DNA of 64,000 nucleotides from Notamacropus eugenii (taxonomy: Eukaryota; Chordata; Mammalia; Diprotodontia; Macropodidae). Within the stretch, counting starts at the first letter, position 1. Every line of letters begins with the position of its first letter. Positions 34,037-45,954 of the stretch are shown here, piece after piece. The position numbers were made by a program, and so were the translations under genes. Below the pieces are notes generated by a model that was not told the origin of the DNA, did no database searches, and saw nothing but the letters and a program-made list of their open reading frames with translations. The DNA lies in the NCBI RefSeq assembly GCF_028372415.1, contig NC_092877.1, positions 211,350,116 through 211,414,115 on the forward strand, written 5' to 3'.

Positions 34037-34759
34037 CTAGGCAGTCATCTCCAACAGTTGATGAGAAAACCATCTATGGAAGAAGAACCCAGAGACTGAA
34101 TGAAAATCTTCATTCCCCTTTTAAAGTTACGCTTCTCCAAGAGTACAAAGAGGATAAGTTACTATTCCACTTCCTCGTTAATACTAGCATTTCATCCAGT
34201 AGGAGAAACTTCATCCAACAGAAAATAGGTCCAAGAGAGTCCAGTCACAGAGCTGAGTTGAGCTGAAGAGAAGAAAGGCTCAGGGATCCCAACAAAATGA
34301 CATCCCTGGCACAAAATCTGTGTCCAAGGGGAGCAATACTATGAAAGAGAAAACATCAGAGCCCTGAAATGACAAAGGTATGAGTCACTTTGAATGCATG
34401 TTGTCCTATATGTCCCTACATATGTGTCTATCTATGAGTGTACATACCTACTCTTTCTATTGTGTGTTTGTGAGGGAGTATACCCTAGGTATATAGAGAA
34501 ATGTCCAAATTCTGTAATTTTAATGACTTTGTTACAAATTGGTTGTAACTTGGGTAACTAGAATAAAGATAAGTTTGAAAGTGAGGCTTATGAACTATGT
34601 TTTTGAAAGTGTAGACCCACAAAATATCTTGATCCCCTGAAAGACCATACTTTCAAGTGAAGGTGAGGAGGTGTGTGGATCAGAGAGGACACTATGTCTA
34701 TGAATAGTAAGTAGCTTGATTCGGCCAAAGTATAGGGTTTGTATAGAAGAATGGTGGGA
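34037..34759. other. No recognisable feature
   Basis: Unassigned flank of HAL1 copy 1. The minus-strand frame at 34588-34785 has no domain. Confidence 0.5.
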
Positions 34760-35540
34760 GATAAAACTTGAGAAGTAGTGGTCATATTGGTAAACAGTCT
34801 GGAATGGTAGATTAAGGAATTTGAACCTTATTTGGCAAGTGATAAGGACCCATTGAAAGTTTGTGAGATGAGAACACTAGAACCAAAGCAGTGATATTAG
34901 AAAGGAATGTCTCTTAAAATCTGGCAGTCAAAAGAAACCTTCATTAACACTGAATAAATCTTTAGCATTGTGGACAAGGTATTGTGCTATTTTTTGGTTA
35001 AGATAGGCACAACACAGATCCTATTTTCATGGTGTTTATATTCAGAGAGAAGGAATACATATACAAATAATTATGATACAGGAGATCATGTGGAAAAGGA
35101 AACATCCAGACAAAATTTAAGGGAGTCAACAGAGAGAACCTTGAACAAAGGGAGAGGCTTCAAGCAATGGAAATTGGAGGTAGTGAAGTCTGTTCCAGGG
35201 CCAGTGGTGAGGTCGCTGAGCACATTATAAGCGTAGAGATATGAGATGACAGAACAAGAATAGGGGATGGAGAAAAATCCAACTTGAGTGGAATATCTGG
35301 GATAAAGAAGAGAAGACGAGCTGGATGCAGCTGATGGGGGATCTTGAATGTGAAGGCCAGAAGATTAAACTTTATTCTATAGGAAAGGGAATCCCAAGTA
35401 AAGGGTTTCATGCAGAAGAATTACATGGACATAGCAGTACAATAGGTGTCAAGTGGATCAAACCAGCCTCTAACGTGTGGTTGTCTATAGCTGAACAGCT
35501 AGAGAGTGAGGCATCAACTGGAAGCTTAATTTCAAAGTGA
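34760..35540 (-). repeat. Diverged L2 LINE fragments
   Basis: Several minus-strand L2-like stretches: 'ctggaatggtagattaagga' with 'gacccattgaaagtttgtga' (34790-34870), a 3' end 'actgaataaatctttagcat' (about 34945-35050), and 'gatcttgaatgtgaaggcca' with 'aaactttattctataggaaa' (35340-35385). They probably belong to two copies. None retains a frame. Confidence 0.55.
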
Positions 35541-36330
35541 AGGAAATGGCTTGCAGACAAGTTGGGGATCTAGACCCATGAGCCTGGGCCTCACCCCTGG
35601 CAGGGACCCGAGGTAGTATGAGAAGATCTCAATACTTATACCAACGACTTTGCAGTGAGTTGTAGCCCTGAAAACGAGGCATTATAGCAACAATGAGGCA
35701 AGTTGGATTCATCACAGAGCTTCATGACTGGAATATGTCTGAGCTTGTTTGGTGCTTGTCCAAGCTCAGAGATGACCTGCTGCTGGTCAAAGCAATACAA
35801 TAATTATGTGATTTTGCCAGAGGGTGAGATCATCCACAGGGTGAGCACAATGGATTGTTATTATAGCAGGCTCAGGGAACAGCTTGCTTGCTGGGCCTTA
35901 GCTCTGGAAAACAGGGTGTCTCCTAATATCTTGATAGAATTACTTGAATAGAGAGGTAGAGGATGGACTGGAGATGAGAGACACTGGAGGTAGGAAGGTC
36001 AATGAATAGTCTATTATGATATCTTCATCAAGAAGAAATAAATGTTTTCAGAGTAGAAATATTAGGGTAATTACAATGATACCACAAAGGAGAAATTGCA
36101 GGACACAATCAACAATATTTGATAACATTTATTATGTGGTTCAAGGAAGAGAGGAGTTAAAGATGACTTTGAAATTTTAAACTTGAATGACTAAATACTG
36201 GTGGAGACATTATCAAAAACATAGATGTTAGAGGAAAAGTCAGAGAAAATGAGTTGGGCATTTTAAAAATTGATTTTAATTAATAAAATTTTGTTTTCAT
36301 TTCAGAGAGACAGATAGATGGATAGATAAA
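35541..36330. other. No recognisable feature
   Basis: The 82-codon plus-strand frame at 35703-35951 shows no domain I recognise. Confidence 0.5.
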
Positions 36331-36334
36331 GCCC

Positions 36335-36450
36335 TTATTAAGCACTTGTGTCCTAGGCACTGTGTTAAATTCTGGAAATAGAAACAAGCAAAAAGTAAGA
36401 TAGCTCTGGTCCTTAAGGAGCTTATGTCTAATGTATTAGGGAAGAAGACA
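36335..36450 (-). repeat. L2 LINE 3' end
   Basis: Reversed end: 'cccttattaagcacttgtgt', 'cctaggcactgtgttaaatt', 'ccttaaggagcttatgtcta'. A GATA-rich microsatellite patch precedes it (about 36306-36328). Confidence 0.82.
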
Positions 36451-36960
36451 CATCAAAGGGAGTTGAAAGTAGGGAGTGGGGGGTGGGGGGAAGTGCCTAG
36501 ATGAGTGCAAGACAAAGAAATCTAGAGTCACAAACAGAGCTTGGATAAGAGCAAATGGGACTGTCTTGGGCATCTCCTCAAATAAAGGTTCTGGAGAGGA
36601 AATGGCCAATCAGAGAAGGAAGTTAAATGAGACAAAGTCATCTTCCAAGGTGAGAAGGTTACAAAAACAGAGGCACATGGTTGAGTATAAGAAGATGACA
36701 GTCTAGAGAAGGAAGTCAGACAGATAGGAGAACCAGTGGATTGCAGTGTTTTTGAAGTTAATGGTGGAATGAGCATCCAAAAGAAGAGGATAGTCAATCA
36801 TGTCAGAACCTACAGAGGAGTTAAAAATGAAAAGGACTAGAAAAGGGATATTGAATTTGGCTATTAGGAAGCCAATGTTGACCTTTAAAAGAGTAATTTC
36901 AGTTGGGTGATGATAATGGAAGTCCATTCCATTTTTGGAATATTTATATGGAGAACAGTT
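36451..36960 (-). repeat. Possible continuation of the L2
   Basis: 'caaataaaggttctggagag' and 'ggccaatcagagaaggaagt' resemble 56675-56725, which also follows a reversed L2 end. This suggests both are the next upstream part of the same L2 subfamily. The 89-codon minus-strand frame at 36528-36797 is not otherwise supported. Confidence 0.45.
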
Positions 36961-36964
36961 GATT

Positions 36965-37205
36965 CCTCATGAGGCACTTAGGTCTGGAGTCAAGAATCCC
37001 TGAATTCAAAATCCAGCCTCAGACACTAGCTGTGTGATCCTTGCCAAATCCTGTAACCTCTGTTTGCCTCACTTTCCTGTACTGTAAAATGGGGATAGTG
37101 TCAGAAACTACTTTGCAGGGTTGTTATGAGGATCAAATAAGCTGCTATTTAAGAAAAAGTGTGCTTAGCACATAGTAGGCACTCTATAAATTCTTATTCC
37201 TCTTA
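36965..37205 (+). repeat. Marsupial MIR/MAR-like SINE
   Basis: 'gcacttaggtctggagtcaa', 'ctagctgtgtgatccttgcc', 'tttgcagggttgttatgagg', 'gtgcttagcacatagtaggc', ending TCTTATTATT. Confidence 0.9.
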
Positions 37206-38479
37206 TTATTTCCTCACTAACTTTATCACCATACAGTCCTTTAAATATGAAGAAATCAGAATTGTCATTCATTATTTCTATTTATAGTTTTCTGGAAGAG
37301 TGATGAATAAGAAGACATCAAAGTCTAAATCTCTCTCTGGAATTCAAATAATAAATAAAAACTCCAGAAAGCTGTTCATTTGACAAACAAAGGACACAAT
37401 GAACAGAGGTGAATTTATAGTCAAACTATTTAAGTGCTATGTTTAATAGTTGCTTGCCTCAGGACAATTTGCCATCTCTCTGAATCAAAGTTTTCTTATC
37501 TGTAAAACAAAATTTCATTGGGTTGTTATGAGAACAATACTTTGTAAATAGTAAAAAACTATAAATAATATAGAGGATTTATTGCTGTTATTAAGAGAGA
37601 TAGAATTATATACCAGGTATGCCTTAAAGGCAGAAAGAACTGGGTTCAGCTCCCATCTATGACATACTGACTGTGTGAACCTGGGTAAGCTACAACCTCT
37701 CAGTGCATTCTAAAATAATAAGCTAAAGAGATGACAACCTACATTGGTAGACAAAGTTTTCCCCTTGGAAGTTTCCTAAATCAATGAAATCACAGGTCTA
37801 ATTCTTATCCTATTAATGCTATTGTGAAGCAAGTATAGCATTAAAGGCACAATACAACTTTTTTTTTAGCAGAATATATTTAAAATGAACTAGGACTGGC
37901 TTTTTAAAAATACAAATTTATGGGAATAGACTATTTAGGAGGCAGATTTAAGTGTTAAATTGATGGGGAAGGATTGATAGGAAATTTGCTAGAAAGGGCC
38001 TTTGTATGTGTACTTTGAAAGTATCCCTGTATAAAATAGGTACTTAGAAAGCAGGTAAAAATCCTTCAAAATAAAATAAAATTGAGTGAAAGTCTTTTGA
38101 ATCCAAATAGTGCTGGCATTCTTTGTTGATCCCTGTTGAGTTTGCCATGAGGCTCAAGGTACTACAACAATCACAACTTTGAAAGAGTCTAGCCCTGATT
38201 CTGCAACCAATTAACAAAATACAAAATTCAAAAACATTATCTAGGATGTACCACTTATGACTTTTCTCTTAAATGCTCTAAAAATGTTGCTCTGACCCTT
38301 CAGATTTTATTTACGTAATATAATTGTAGAAAGTGGTTTTCAACTACTCTGTTTTCCAATAATCAGGTAAATTTTTCAAAACTCCTGCAGAGACTGATTA
38401 TTACTTAGAATAAGAGCTTGTCACCTGCTGCCTAATTGTTATTTTTAGTGCTGAAAATAATAATAGCAAGGAAAGCAGT
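37206..38479. other. Mostly unassigned with two SINE fragments
   Basis: SINE pieces on the plus strand are visible at about 37460-37575 ('catctctctgaatcaaagtt', 'tgggttgttatgagaacaat') and 37615-37715 ('gaactgggttcagctcccat', 'tgtgtgaacctgggtaagct'). Nothing else recognised. Confidence 0.55.
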
Positions 38480-39570
38480 TTTGTTGGTAAATATCTACAA
38501 AAGGAAGCAGGAATTACAAAGAACCAGGCTGAATTCATCAAGAACAGATCATGCCAGACTAACCTCATTTCCTCTTTTGACAGGATTATTAAATTGGTAG
38601 ATTAACAGAATGCTGTGGATGTAGTTTATCTAAATTTTAGCAATGTTTTTGAAAAGGCAGCTTTCACTTTTCTTGTGGTTAAAATGGAGAGATATGGACT
38701 AGACAAAAATGCAGTGAAATAAATTCAGAACTGGTTGGATAGTAGTTGATGGTAGTAGTTGAAGTAGGAGATTGCTTTAGTCAGGAGGCCAAGGAGGAAA
38801 GAGTAGGTCAAGTGGACAAGAGTAGCCCAGGAATATGTACTTGGCCCTGAGCTGTATCACGTTTTTATCAGTGACTTGTATAGAAGTAGAGATGCTACAA
38901 AGCTGGGAGGTTTGATCACACAATATATGGGAGTCAAGATCCAAAAAGAGCTTGAGAAGCTAGAGAAATTTAACAAGATGAGATTCAGTAGAGATAAAAT
39001 TTTATAAAATCTTAAATGTAAAATCTTAAGCTAAGGTATAAAAAATCAATTTTATAAGTATAAAATGGGAGAGCATGGATAGATAGCAATTGTTCTTTAA
39101 AAAAAAAAAGAAGAAGGTTCTGGGGATTTTGGTGGATCACAAGCCTAATATGATTCTGAACTGAATCAAGAGGGACATAGCTTCAGGAAATAGCGAGGTA
39201 ATGTTCCTATTGAACATTGCCCCTATCAGATCTCATCTGGAGTATTGTTTTAATCTCTGGATTCCACAGTTTGAGGACATTGATAAATTTAAGAGTGTCT
39301 GGAGGAAGGCAACTTGGGTTGACCATGAGTCCATGTCATACAATGGTTGCATGAAAGAACTGGGAGTGTTCATCCTGGAGGAGACTTAGGGGAAACATAA
39401 TAGCTATCTACAAGCATCTGAGAGAGATGAAGGAGGAATTAGAATTCTTCTATATGGAATTAGGAAATTGCAAAAAGGCAAATTCAGTCTTAATGTCAAG
39501 AAAACTTTCTAATAAAGTTTCTAAAACTGTCTAATAATTAAAGCTACTCAAAAGTATAATGAGATTCCTA
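38480..39570 (+). repeat. CR1/L3 LINE remnant, reverse-transcriptase region to near the 3' end
   Basis: About 1.1 kb follows CR1/L3 in order: 'gatcatgccagactaacctc', 'gaatgctgtggatgtagttt', 'tttttatcagtgacttgtat', 'gatgctacaaagctgggagg', 'gatctcatctggagtattgt', 'cagtttgaggacattgataa' and 'gaactgggagtgttcatcct'. These encode the YLDFSKAF-to-LLYADD-to-HLEY part of the family's reverse transcriptase. Here it is broken by stops and frameshifts, the longest open piece being 62 codons at 39201-39389. The canonical catalytic stretch is eroded. It is a fossil with no host function suggested. Confidence 0.92.
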
Positions 39571-39649
39571 AAGATTAACTTTCAAATGAATCAATGATTT
39601 AAATTTTTCTTTTAATCAAACCACCAAAAGTAAGAGGACAATAGAACGA

Positions 39650-39930
39650 AATGATATCTCTTTCATGATTGTGCTCTAAGGATATATTCTTCCTGAAGTC
39701 TTTCCTGATTCCCTAGTAACTAGTTTCTTCCTCTTTTCCTCCTCAAAAAATTCTCCTGTATTTATTTTATGTACGTTTTGTATATACTTATTTGTGCACA
39801 CATTGTCTCCCCTAACAGACTATAAACTTCTTGAAGGTAGAGACCATTTCATTTTTGATTTTGCATCCTCAATATCTACCACAGGGACTAGCCCACAGAA
39901 AGCCCTTTTAATAAATGCTTATTGATTTTT
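39650..39930 (+). repeat. L2 LINE 3' end
   Basis: 'gaagtctttcctgattccct', 'ctaacagactataaacttct', 'ccacagggactagcccacag', 'ttttaataaatgcttattga'. Confidence 0.85.
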
Positions 39931-40324
39931 TGGTTGATTATCTTTCAAAGCAGGCCTAGAGAGAGTTGAAAATACTCCACTGAAATATGGTAAAAATAAA
40001 AGAAAATACTTAAAAATACTTTGGAAGGAAAGAGGAGTAGTAGGAAAGCTGCCAAATAAAAATACTTGTAAAATTATAGTCAAAAAGGAGGTGTATTTTA
40101 AATTCTTCTCTATCTGGACAAATTTGAATATATATGTGTAAAATATAGCCAATATTATTTCCATTATGTTTTTATATTTTTATTAAGATCCTGTGACCCA
40201 AAGAATGTTTTCATATTTTTATAATCAGGTTTTCCTATTTTGCTAAGTTCAGTGTTTAATAGTTTTCCATTGGTAGTGTCCAATATACAAATAGTTATTG
40301 TATTAGATTAGATAGGATAAAGCC
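39931..40324. other. No recognisable feature
   Basis: AT-rich unassigned DNA. The minus-strand 81-codon frame at 39919-40164 has no domain. Confidence 0.5.
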
Positions 40325-40620
40325 TGGCTCAGAGCTCTGCACTTGACCTTGATCTGCTGAATATTTTTATCAGTGACTTAGAAAAAGATATAGAAGGCAA
40401 GGGACAGCTAGATGGCACAGTGGATAGAGCACTGGCCCTGGAGTCAGGAGGACCTGGGTTCAAATCTGACACTTGACACTTAATAGCTGTGTAACTGGGC
40501 AAGTGGCTTAACCCCGATTGCCTAGCCAAAAAGAAAAAGATATTGAAGGCATATCAATCAAATTTACAGATCACACAAATCTGAAATATGAGGCCCCAAC
40601 TGAGATGCTATATCTTCCTG
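40325..40620 (+). repeat. CR1/L3 LINE fragment, split by a SINE
   Basis: 'ctgaatatttttatcagtga' ends at 40399 and resumes after the SINE with 'ggcatatcaatcaaatttac' and 'agatcacacaaatctgaaat'. Together these follow the CR1/L3 segment also present at about 38850-38910. Confidence 0.85.
40400..40532 (+). mobile_element. WSINE-like SINE with 19 bp target-site duplication
   Basis: A well preserved 133 bp tRNA-derived SINE: 'gggacagctagatggcacag', 'tggatagagcactggccctg', 'gagtcaggaggacctgggtt', 'gcttaaccccgattgcctag' and a short CCAAAAAG-type tail. It is flanked by gaaaaagatatagaaggca (40381-40399) and gaaaaagatattgaaggca (40533-40551), one mismatch in 19. It is the best-preserved SINE in the window and interrupts an old CR1/L3. 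Family assignment is by recollection. Confidence 0.93.
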
Positions 40621-41035
40621 AAAGTTGTTGACCTGAAAACTTTGTTAAGAAAAGGCAACATGTCTAAATGCATACATTTTATGATTTAATTAATTAATTG
40701 ATCAATTCCCTATAAAGAAAACAGTTACATAGCTCTATGGAGTCAGAGGTGACTCTGACTACCTAGTACAGAAATCATCTGTCTTAAGTACATTTTGCCA
40801 TGAGAAAGAAACTCTCCTAATTAAGCAAATCATAAATTCAGTAAGACAGGACAATTAACAAAGCAATGTTAGTCAGGCCTTGGGATTTCAGGCTGGGTAA
40901 GCATATGTCTCGGTGATAAGGAAAGAAACCCCACCACTAGTAAGTAACAGGCTTCCTCCCTTAAACAGATAATTGACATAGGAAAGGGTAAACAATGTTC
41001 AATAGAAATTATGATCTAAGATGTCTATATTTTCT
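40621..41035. other. No recognisable feature
   Basis: Unassigned AT-rich DNA leading into a tandem repeat. Confidence 0.5.
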
Positions 41036-41039
41036 TTAT

Positions 41040-41190
41040 CATTAATACGCCATAACATAGTATATGTCTATAGGTCAAAGGAAAGTCCCATTATTCATAA
41101 CATAGTATGTGTCTATAGATAAGAAGATTCATCAAAGGAAAGTCTCATTATTCATCAAAGGAAAGTCTTATTATTCAAGATATAGTGTCT
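41040..41190 (+). repeat. Short composite tandem repeat
   Basis: The phrase tcaaaggaaagtc followed by c/tattattca occurs three times (about 41074, 41133 and 41155). 'cataacatagtat' with 'gtgtctata' or 'atgtctata' occurs twice (41050 and 41098). Units of about 50 and 22 bp are mixed. Confidence 0.8.
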
Positions 41191-41399
41191 TAGGTTAAAG
41201 GTCTGCTTAAGGAGTGTAGAGTTGGCCTTGGCTGGCTTTTGCTGACATAGGAAGAGGCACTCTCTGAGTTTACTTCAGAGAGAACAAAGAGATTATTCCA
41301 AAATTTTATATTAAACATTATCAAAGTCTTCCTTAATCACATCCTACTCCCCAAATAACCTTTCTCATATTTTTCGTGGACCCTCCTTTCCTTTGCATT

Positions 41400-41650
41400 T
41401 CCTCTAATTCCCATTTATGTCACAGCTGATTCTATGTTTACTTTTTATCCTCCACTAAATTAAATTGCAAACTTTTTGAGAGCAGTGCCTCTGTCATATT
41501 TATCTATCTTTGCCTCCCCAGGACCTAGCATAGAATCAGATAAAAGAGAGAGTAGAAAGTGGGCACTTTGAGCAAAAAACCTAATCATTTTTGTCTTTGT
41601 GTACTCATTGCTTACCACACTGCTTTGTACATAGTGGGTACTTAAAGAAG
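41400..41650 (+). repeat. L2 LINE 3' end
   Basis: 'cactaaattaaattgcaaac', 'tttttgagagcagtgcctct', 'gcctccccaggacctagcat', and a further end-like 'ttgtacatagtgggtactta'. Diverged, perhaps two overlapping copies. Confidence 0.7.
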
Positions 41651-42371
41651 GACGAGAATTTAAGAATGTCTTGAAGGACCAAGCTGGGTCAATCAATACA
41701 TTTCATTTTTTAAGTTCTAAAGGAAAAGAAAATAAAAATTATGAGATAAAAATTTTTACTTCAAAGCAAAATTATGATATCTGCTTGTAATTATTTGTAT
41801 TTAAATTGAACTTATATAGATTGGAGAAATTATAGTAAATTATAATAAAATTTTAAAATTAAATTTTATATCAGTTGATGAATCTGATTTTCTAGTGTTA
41901 ACAAATGCTTACTCAATTGAATTTAACTGAACGATAGAATGAAGATTCAGAATGATCCCCACATTAAAAACTGAGAAAAGAGAAAACTGTCCACTGATGT
42001 CAGATGTCATGGAAAGTAGCAGGTAGAGTGGAAGAAGAATTCAGTAGAGTAGCCTAGTATTTCATAGGAGATAATTTCCAGGAAGAAGAGTAGTAATTAT
42101 TTGCAGGGCTTCAAATTTTCCTAATGATACAAGGGTAAGGATAATTAAACAAATGAATGGATTTGATGCCTGTCAGTTACCCTCAACATGCTTTAGCATG
42201 TCTGTTGAGACAGTTCTACCTGGTTGTGACTGCTGCACATGCTACAATTTCTTGGAGCCATAGGTGAGACTTAGATGACCTGTTGAACACCAAAGGTGAA
42301 TAAGCAGCCCTGAAAAGGGCTTGTAAAGTCCTCATGCTGGAAATGCTAATCCTTCTTTAACACCCCTTCCT
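41651..42371. other. No recognisable feature
   Basis: AT-rich unassigned DNA. Confidence 0.5.
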
Positions 42372-42556
42372 AACAATAAGAATTATTCAAAGGTGGAAGG
42401 AGCTGGAGACTGTATTCCCTTTTATTTGAGGTCTTCAAGGCAAAACCTGGAGTGCAACTAAAGTGTATTGTGGAAGGGATTTTTTTGTTCAGGTACAGAT
42501 TGAATTAAGTAGCCTTTAGGTCACTTTTAATTCTGAGATAGTGTATGATTCTGAGA
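42372..42556 (+). repeat. CR1/L3 LINE 3' end
   Basis: 'aattattcaaaggtggaagg', 'tttgaggtcttcaaggcaaa', 'gtattgtggaagggattttt', 'agcctttaggtcacttttaa' and 'gtatgattctgag' give the last ~190 bases of the family. Confidence 0.82.
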
Positions 42557-44294
42557 GGTTAAATTATTTCCTCTTTGGTCCATAAGTAATAACAGTCAAA
42601 GGTAGTATTTCAATTCAGATCTTCCTTATTGTAACTGTATAACACTACCTCTCTAAAATGAACATAAAAATAAATTATGAAATAAACAAAATATATTACT
42701 TTGTACACCTATAAATATATCTTTCTCATTCCATAAAGAGAAGGGATCTTTTAAAATTAGAATCAATATCATCTATCTTACATATTGAATTTCTGACTCA
42801 TTTAATGTTTCTAGTTTTCCATTATGTGGATTATAATGAAAATAACTTAAAAGCATTGTAGAAATTATAGTATAAAAACAGATGACTGTTGGAACACCAG
42901 GTAAACTAGCTTCACAAATGTTCTTTTCTCCATGTAATCTAGTTACAATTAGCTCAAACCTATTCTTACTGGGAGCTCAAGAGGGCGTGGTGGAAAGATG
43001 CCTTTACTGATTCTAACCGACCATGTGCTAACTTAGCTCTTGAACAGGGTTCATAAAATCTTTGGCTACTTCAATAGAGTCATGTATGTGACTCAGAACA
43101 GGGGGAAGTTGGTACTTTGACTTGATATTCCCCTTACAGGCTATTGATGAGGAAAAGTCCATGACCCCGTCAATCTTTAAAAAGGCAATAACTCTTTCTG
43201 GCATTTTCTTACTGTGACTTGTCCAGAGTGGAGAGTAAGTCTTTCACTAGATTTTCCATATGAGTGTAAGGGAAAGATAGACATCTACCCCTACCCCTGG
43301 GCAGTCACAGTAACTACTCCCATGTGGCAGCTAAAAGCGGGGGATTCAACTGGGTAAATTTGTGCCTGGGCTTATGACTACCTTTTTCTGTTTTGTGTCT
43401 CCTTTCCTGAGTTGGAGACCAAACATCGCCACTGAGATAGATATGTCCAGGGCTCTAAGTGATCTTATAGGCTTAAGAGTTCTAAAGGTGCAGCTCACTG
43501 TTGGCATTGGGAATTTCTTCATCAGGCAATATAACCCTTTACAGGAGAAAGACTCCAAGTTCTACCTTGGCTTCCAGAAAACATGGAGTTGTGGAGTACA
43601 ATGCAGAACTGAGGTGAAAAAATAACCATCTTTGTCCAACAGTTCTAAAAATTGCATCATATTTTGATGAGGTTTAAGTATCAGCCTCCCAAGAGAATAA
43701 GTATAGTTATAAGTTAAATTCCTGAATCCTAATCTGTCTTTCTATCAACAAATGCATCTGTATGTTTGTTTCCAGCATTTCTTTTATGTGTAGGAAATAA
43801 ATACCTGTCCCTTGCTTGACTGATGCTGTATGTTGATTACCTCTCTTACTCCCACCTTATATAGGAGATTTTATATCACAACTAAAATCAAAGTTTTGAG
43901 TAAGTCATTCCTGGAGCACCTTATGGGGGCATAGTGAGTCAAAGATTATAAGAAAAGTAAGCCTGAGGCCTTTCTATAAAATAGGACTGCCCTGCCTCCA
44001 AATCCAACACTTAATCTATTGCATTGTACTGACTCTCATAAAACAATATAAAAACAAAACATACAGTGCACTTCAGATGCATCATTTTTGGTCTGGGACT
44101 ATCCCATTTTATTCATCAACATGATGTTTCCTCATGGAGCTTATGATGCTTTACATTAGTACAATGTTTTTAGATCTTTTGATTAAAGGAATGGCAATAT
44201 TGAGTGGATTTTTGTATCAACATTTATTCAAGAGTTTGAAAAAAATGTAGAACATTTTGTTATTGATCAGTTGTATTCAATTCTTTATGAAGAA
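42557..44294. other. No recognisable feature; an 87-codon frame noted
   Basis: The frame at 43362-43625 (plus) overlaps a 70-codon minus-strand frame. Neither shows a known domain, splice-like context or a close repeat match. Coding status is not supported. Confidence 0.4.
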
Positions 44295-44495
44295 TTTGGA
44301 GTTTTCTTTGTAAAATACTGGAGTGGTTTGCCATTTCCTTCTCCAGCTCATTTTACAGATGAGAAAACTAAGGCAAATGGTGTGAAGTGACACATAGATC
44401 GTAAGCATCTGAGGTCAAATTTGAACTGAGGAAAATGAGTCTTCTTCATTTCAGACACAGCATTCTATCCACCATGATTGTCCCATATTAGCAGC
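44295..44495 (-). repeat. SINE with BovB/RTE-like tail
   Basis: Reversed: 'tactggagtggtttgccatt', 'tccttctccagctcatttta', 'cagatgagaaaactaaggca', 'tttgaactgaggaaaatgag', 'cattctatccaccatgattg'. Confidence 0.9.
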
Positions 44496-44714
44496 TAATA
44501 AGATGGGACTGGCAGAACTTACGGAAGCTAAAATTAAAATGTGGGGTAAACCATTAACCTATAAATATCCATGGGAACTAGCTATTGATGGAAAGAAAGG
44601 AAGAAAATTGTCCAGTGGTGTCATTTTTTGCAGATATTAGTAAAATTCTGATGCTTGAAAAATTATTATTGAATTATCTGGGAATCAGGAATTCCAAAAA
44701 ACCCTGAGAAGCTT

Positions 44715-44980
44715 GTAAATCATTCAATCAAAAAATACCTATTCAGCGCTATTGGCACTGTGATGATATATAGAGAGAAAATAGTGGAGTAATGGAAAGA
44801 GTTTCCCTCAAGGGATATACATTTTAGTTGAGGAGTGAAAGCAAATGCCACCTATAAAACATTAACAATAAAAGTTTCATATGACAAGTGCCAAGTATAT
44901 GGTATAAACAGGAAGTGTTATTAGAATTCAGAGGCAGGAGTAATTACTGTGGGCTACATTTTTTAGAAAAAGCTTAATGG
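44715..44980 (-). repeat. L2 LINE 3' end and adjoining part
   Basis: Reversed end 'aatcaaaaaatacctattca', 'gcgctattggcactgtgatg', then 'aattcagaggcaggagtaat' and 'tactgtgggctacatttttt', which continue into the L2 interior. Confidence 0.65.
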
Positions 44981-45954
44981 AATCATTAGAAGTTGAGTTG
45001 TACTTTGAGAAATGGGCCAGCTTCAAGTAGGAAAAGAATTGCAGTTTAAGTAGGAAAAGAACTGAAAGAGAAACATGTACTGGATCTTTGGGTAAAGTAC
45101 CCAAATTTTGGAAAAACCAACCCTGGTAAATTCTTAGGTTTTGTTTGCTGACTTTACATTAAAAAGTCAGTAGAAGTTATAGAATCTTCTTCCCTTGGAG
45201 CCAATGAGGACTGACTGTGTGAGAGTCTCCTCTCTAGAATCCTTATTTGGCATCCTTCTGGGCTCAGTCTCCAGTCTCTGTCTCTGCTAGCTTTAATTCA
45301 CCTCATTTGGCCCTACTTGACTCCACAGATAGTATAAACACTGAACTACGGTGCCAAGGGTGGTAGCAAAATTTGGAGAGCTTAAAAATCTGTCATAGAT
45401 GGTCTGGATACTGACATACTAGAGAGTAGGGACTGGACCAAGTGATTTCCTGAGCTCCTTTTCAGCTCTATAGTTTTGTGACATAAAAATTAGTTAATGA
45501 GCAAAGAGCAGGCTCCAGATATAAATCCCAGTGTCAGCTGTTTCCCCTCCCCCTCTCCACCTGCTCCCAATCAATTGCTGGGGAAAGAATACAGTTAAAC
45601 CAACTCAGTTTTTCTGTCAGTTGATTTAAAGGAAACCTTTAAGTAGTAGCTACAGCTTTCTCAGGAATTTCCTAGAATTAGGTCTCTCTTATTGTAAGTA
45701 ATTAAAAAATTTTTGAACTAGTTATTAAAAACTAGTGATACATGGTAGGTCTAACATGTTTTCTAAGAGACCTCTGGCATATGCAAATATTACATGTCAT
45801 TTGTAGAGGACACAGTGCTTTTTAAAAAGTGTTTTGGGTTTTTTTTTTACATTTTTTTTTACATTTTTACATTTTTTAAGGTTCTTTCACACATTATTAT
45901 AGGCTATGATTCCTTGCAATAGATTTTTAACAGGTATCCCCAGATCCAGTCTTT
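44981..45954. other. Mostly unassigned
   Basis: A MIR-like 3' end appears at about 45420-45482 ('gggactggaccaagtgattt', 'ccttttcagctctatagttt'). T-rich runs at 45839-45885. Nothing else recognised. Confidence 0.45.

Noticed and set aside
33342..34266. Plus-strand frames of 108, 85 and 175 codons
   Set aside because: They lie antisense to the GC-richer HAL1 5' UTR, and the 175-codon one runs across the element boundary into flanking DNA.
38480..39570. A domesticated reverse-transcriptase gene
   Set aside because: The CR1/L3 frame is interrupted many times and no part longer than about 62 codons is open.
43346..43625. Overlapping 87- and 70-codon frames on opposite strands
   Set aside because: No recognisable domain, no homology seen to anything in the window, and no exon-like context.
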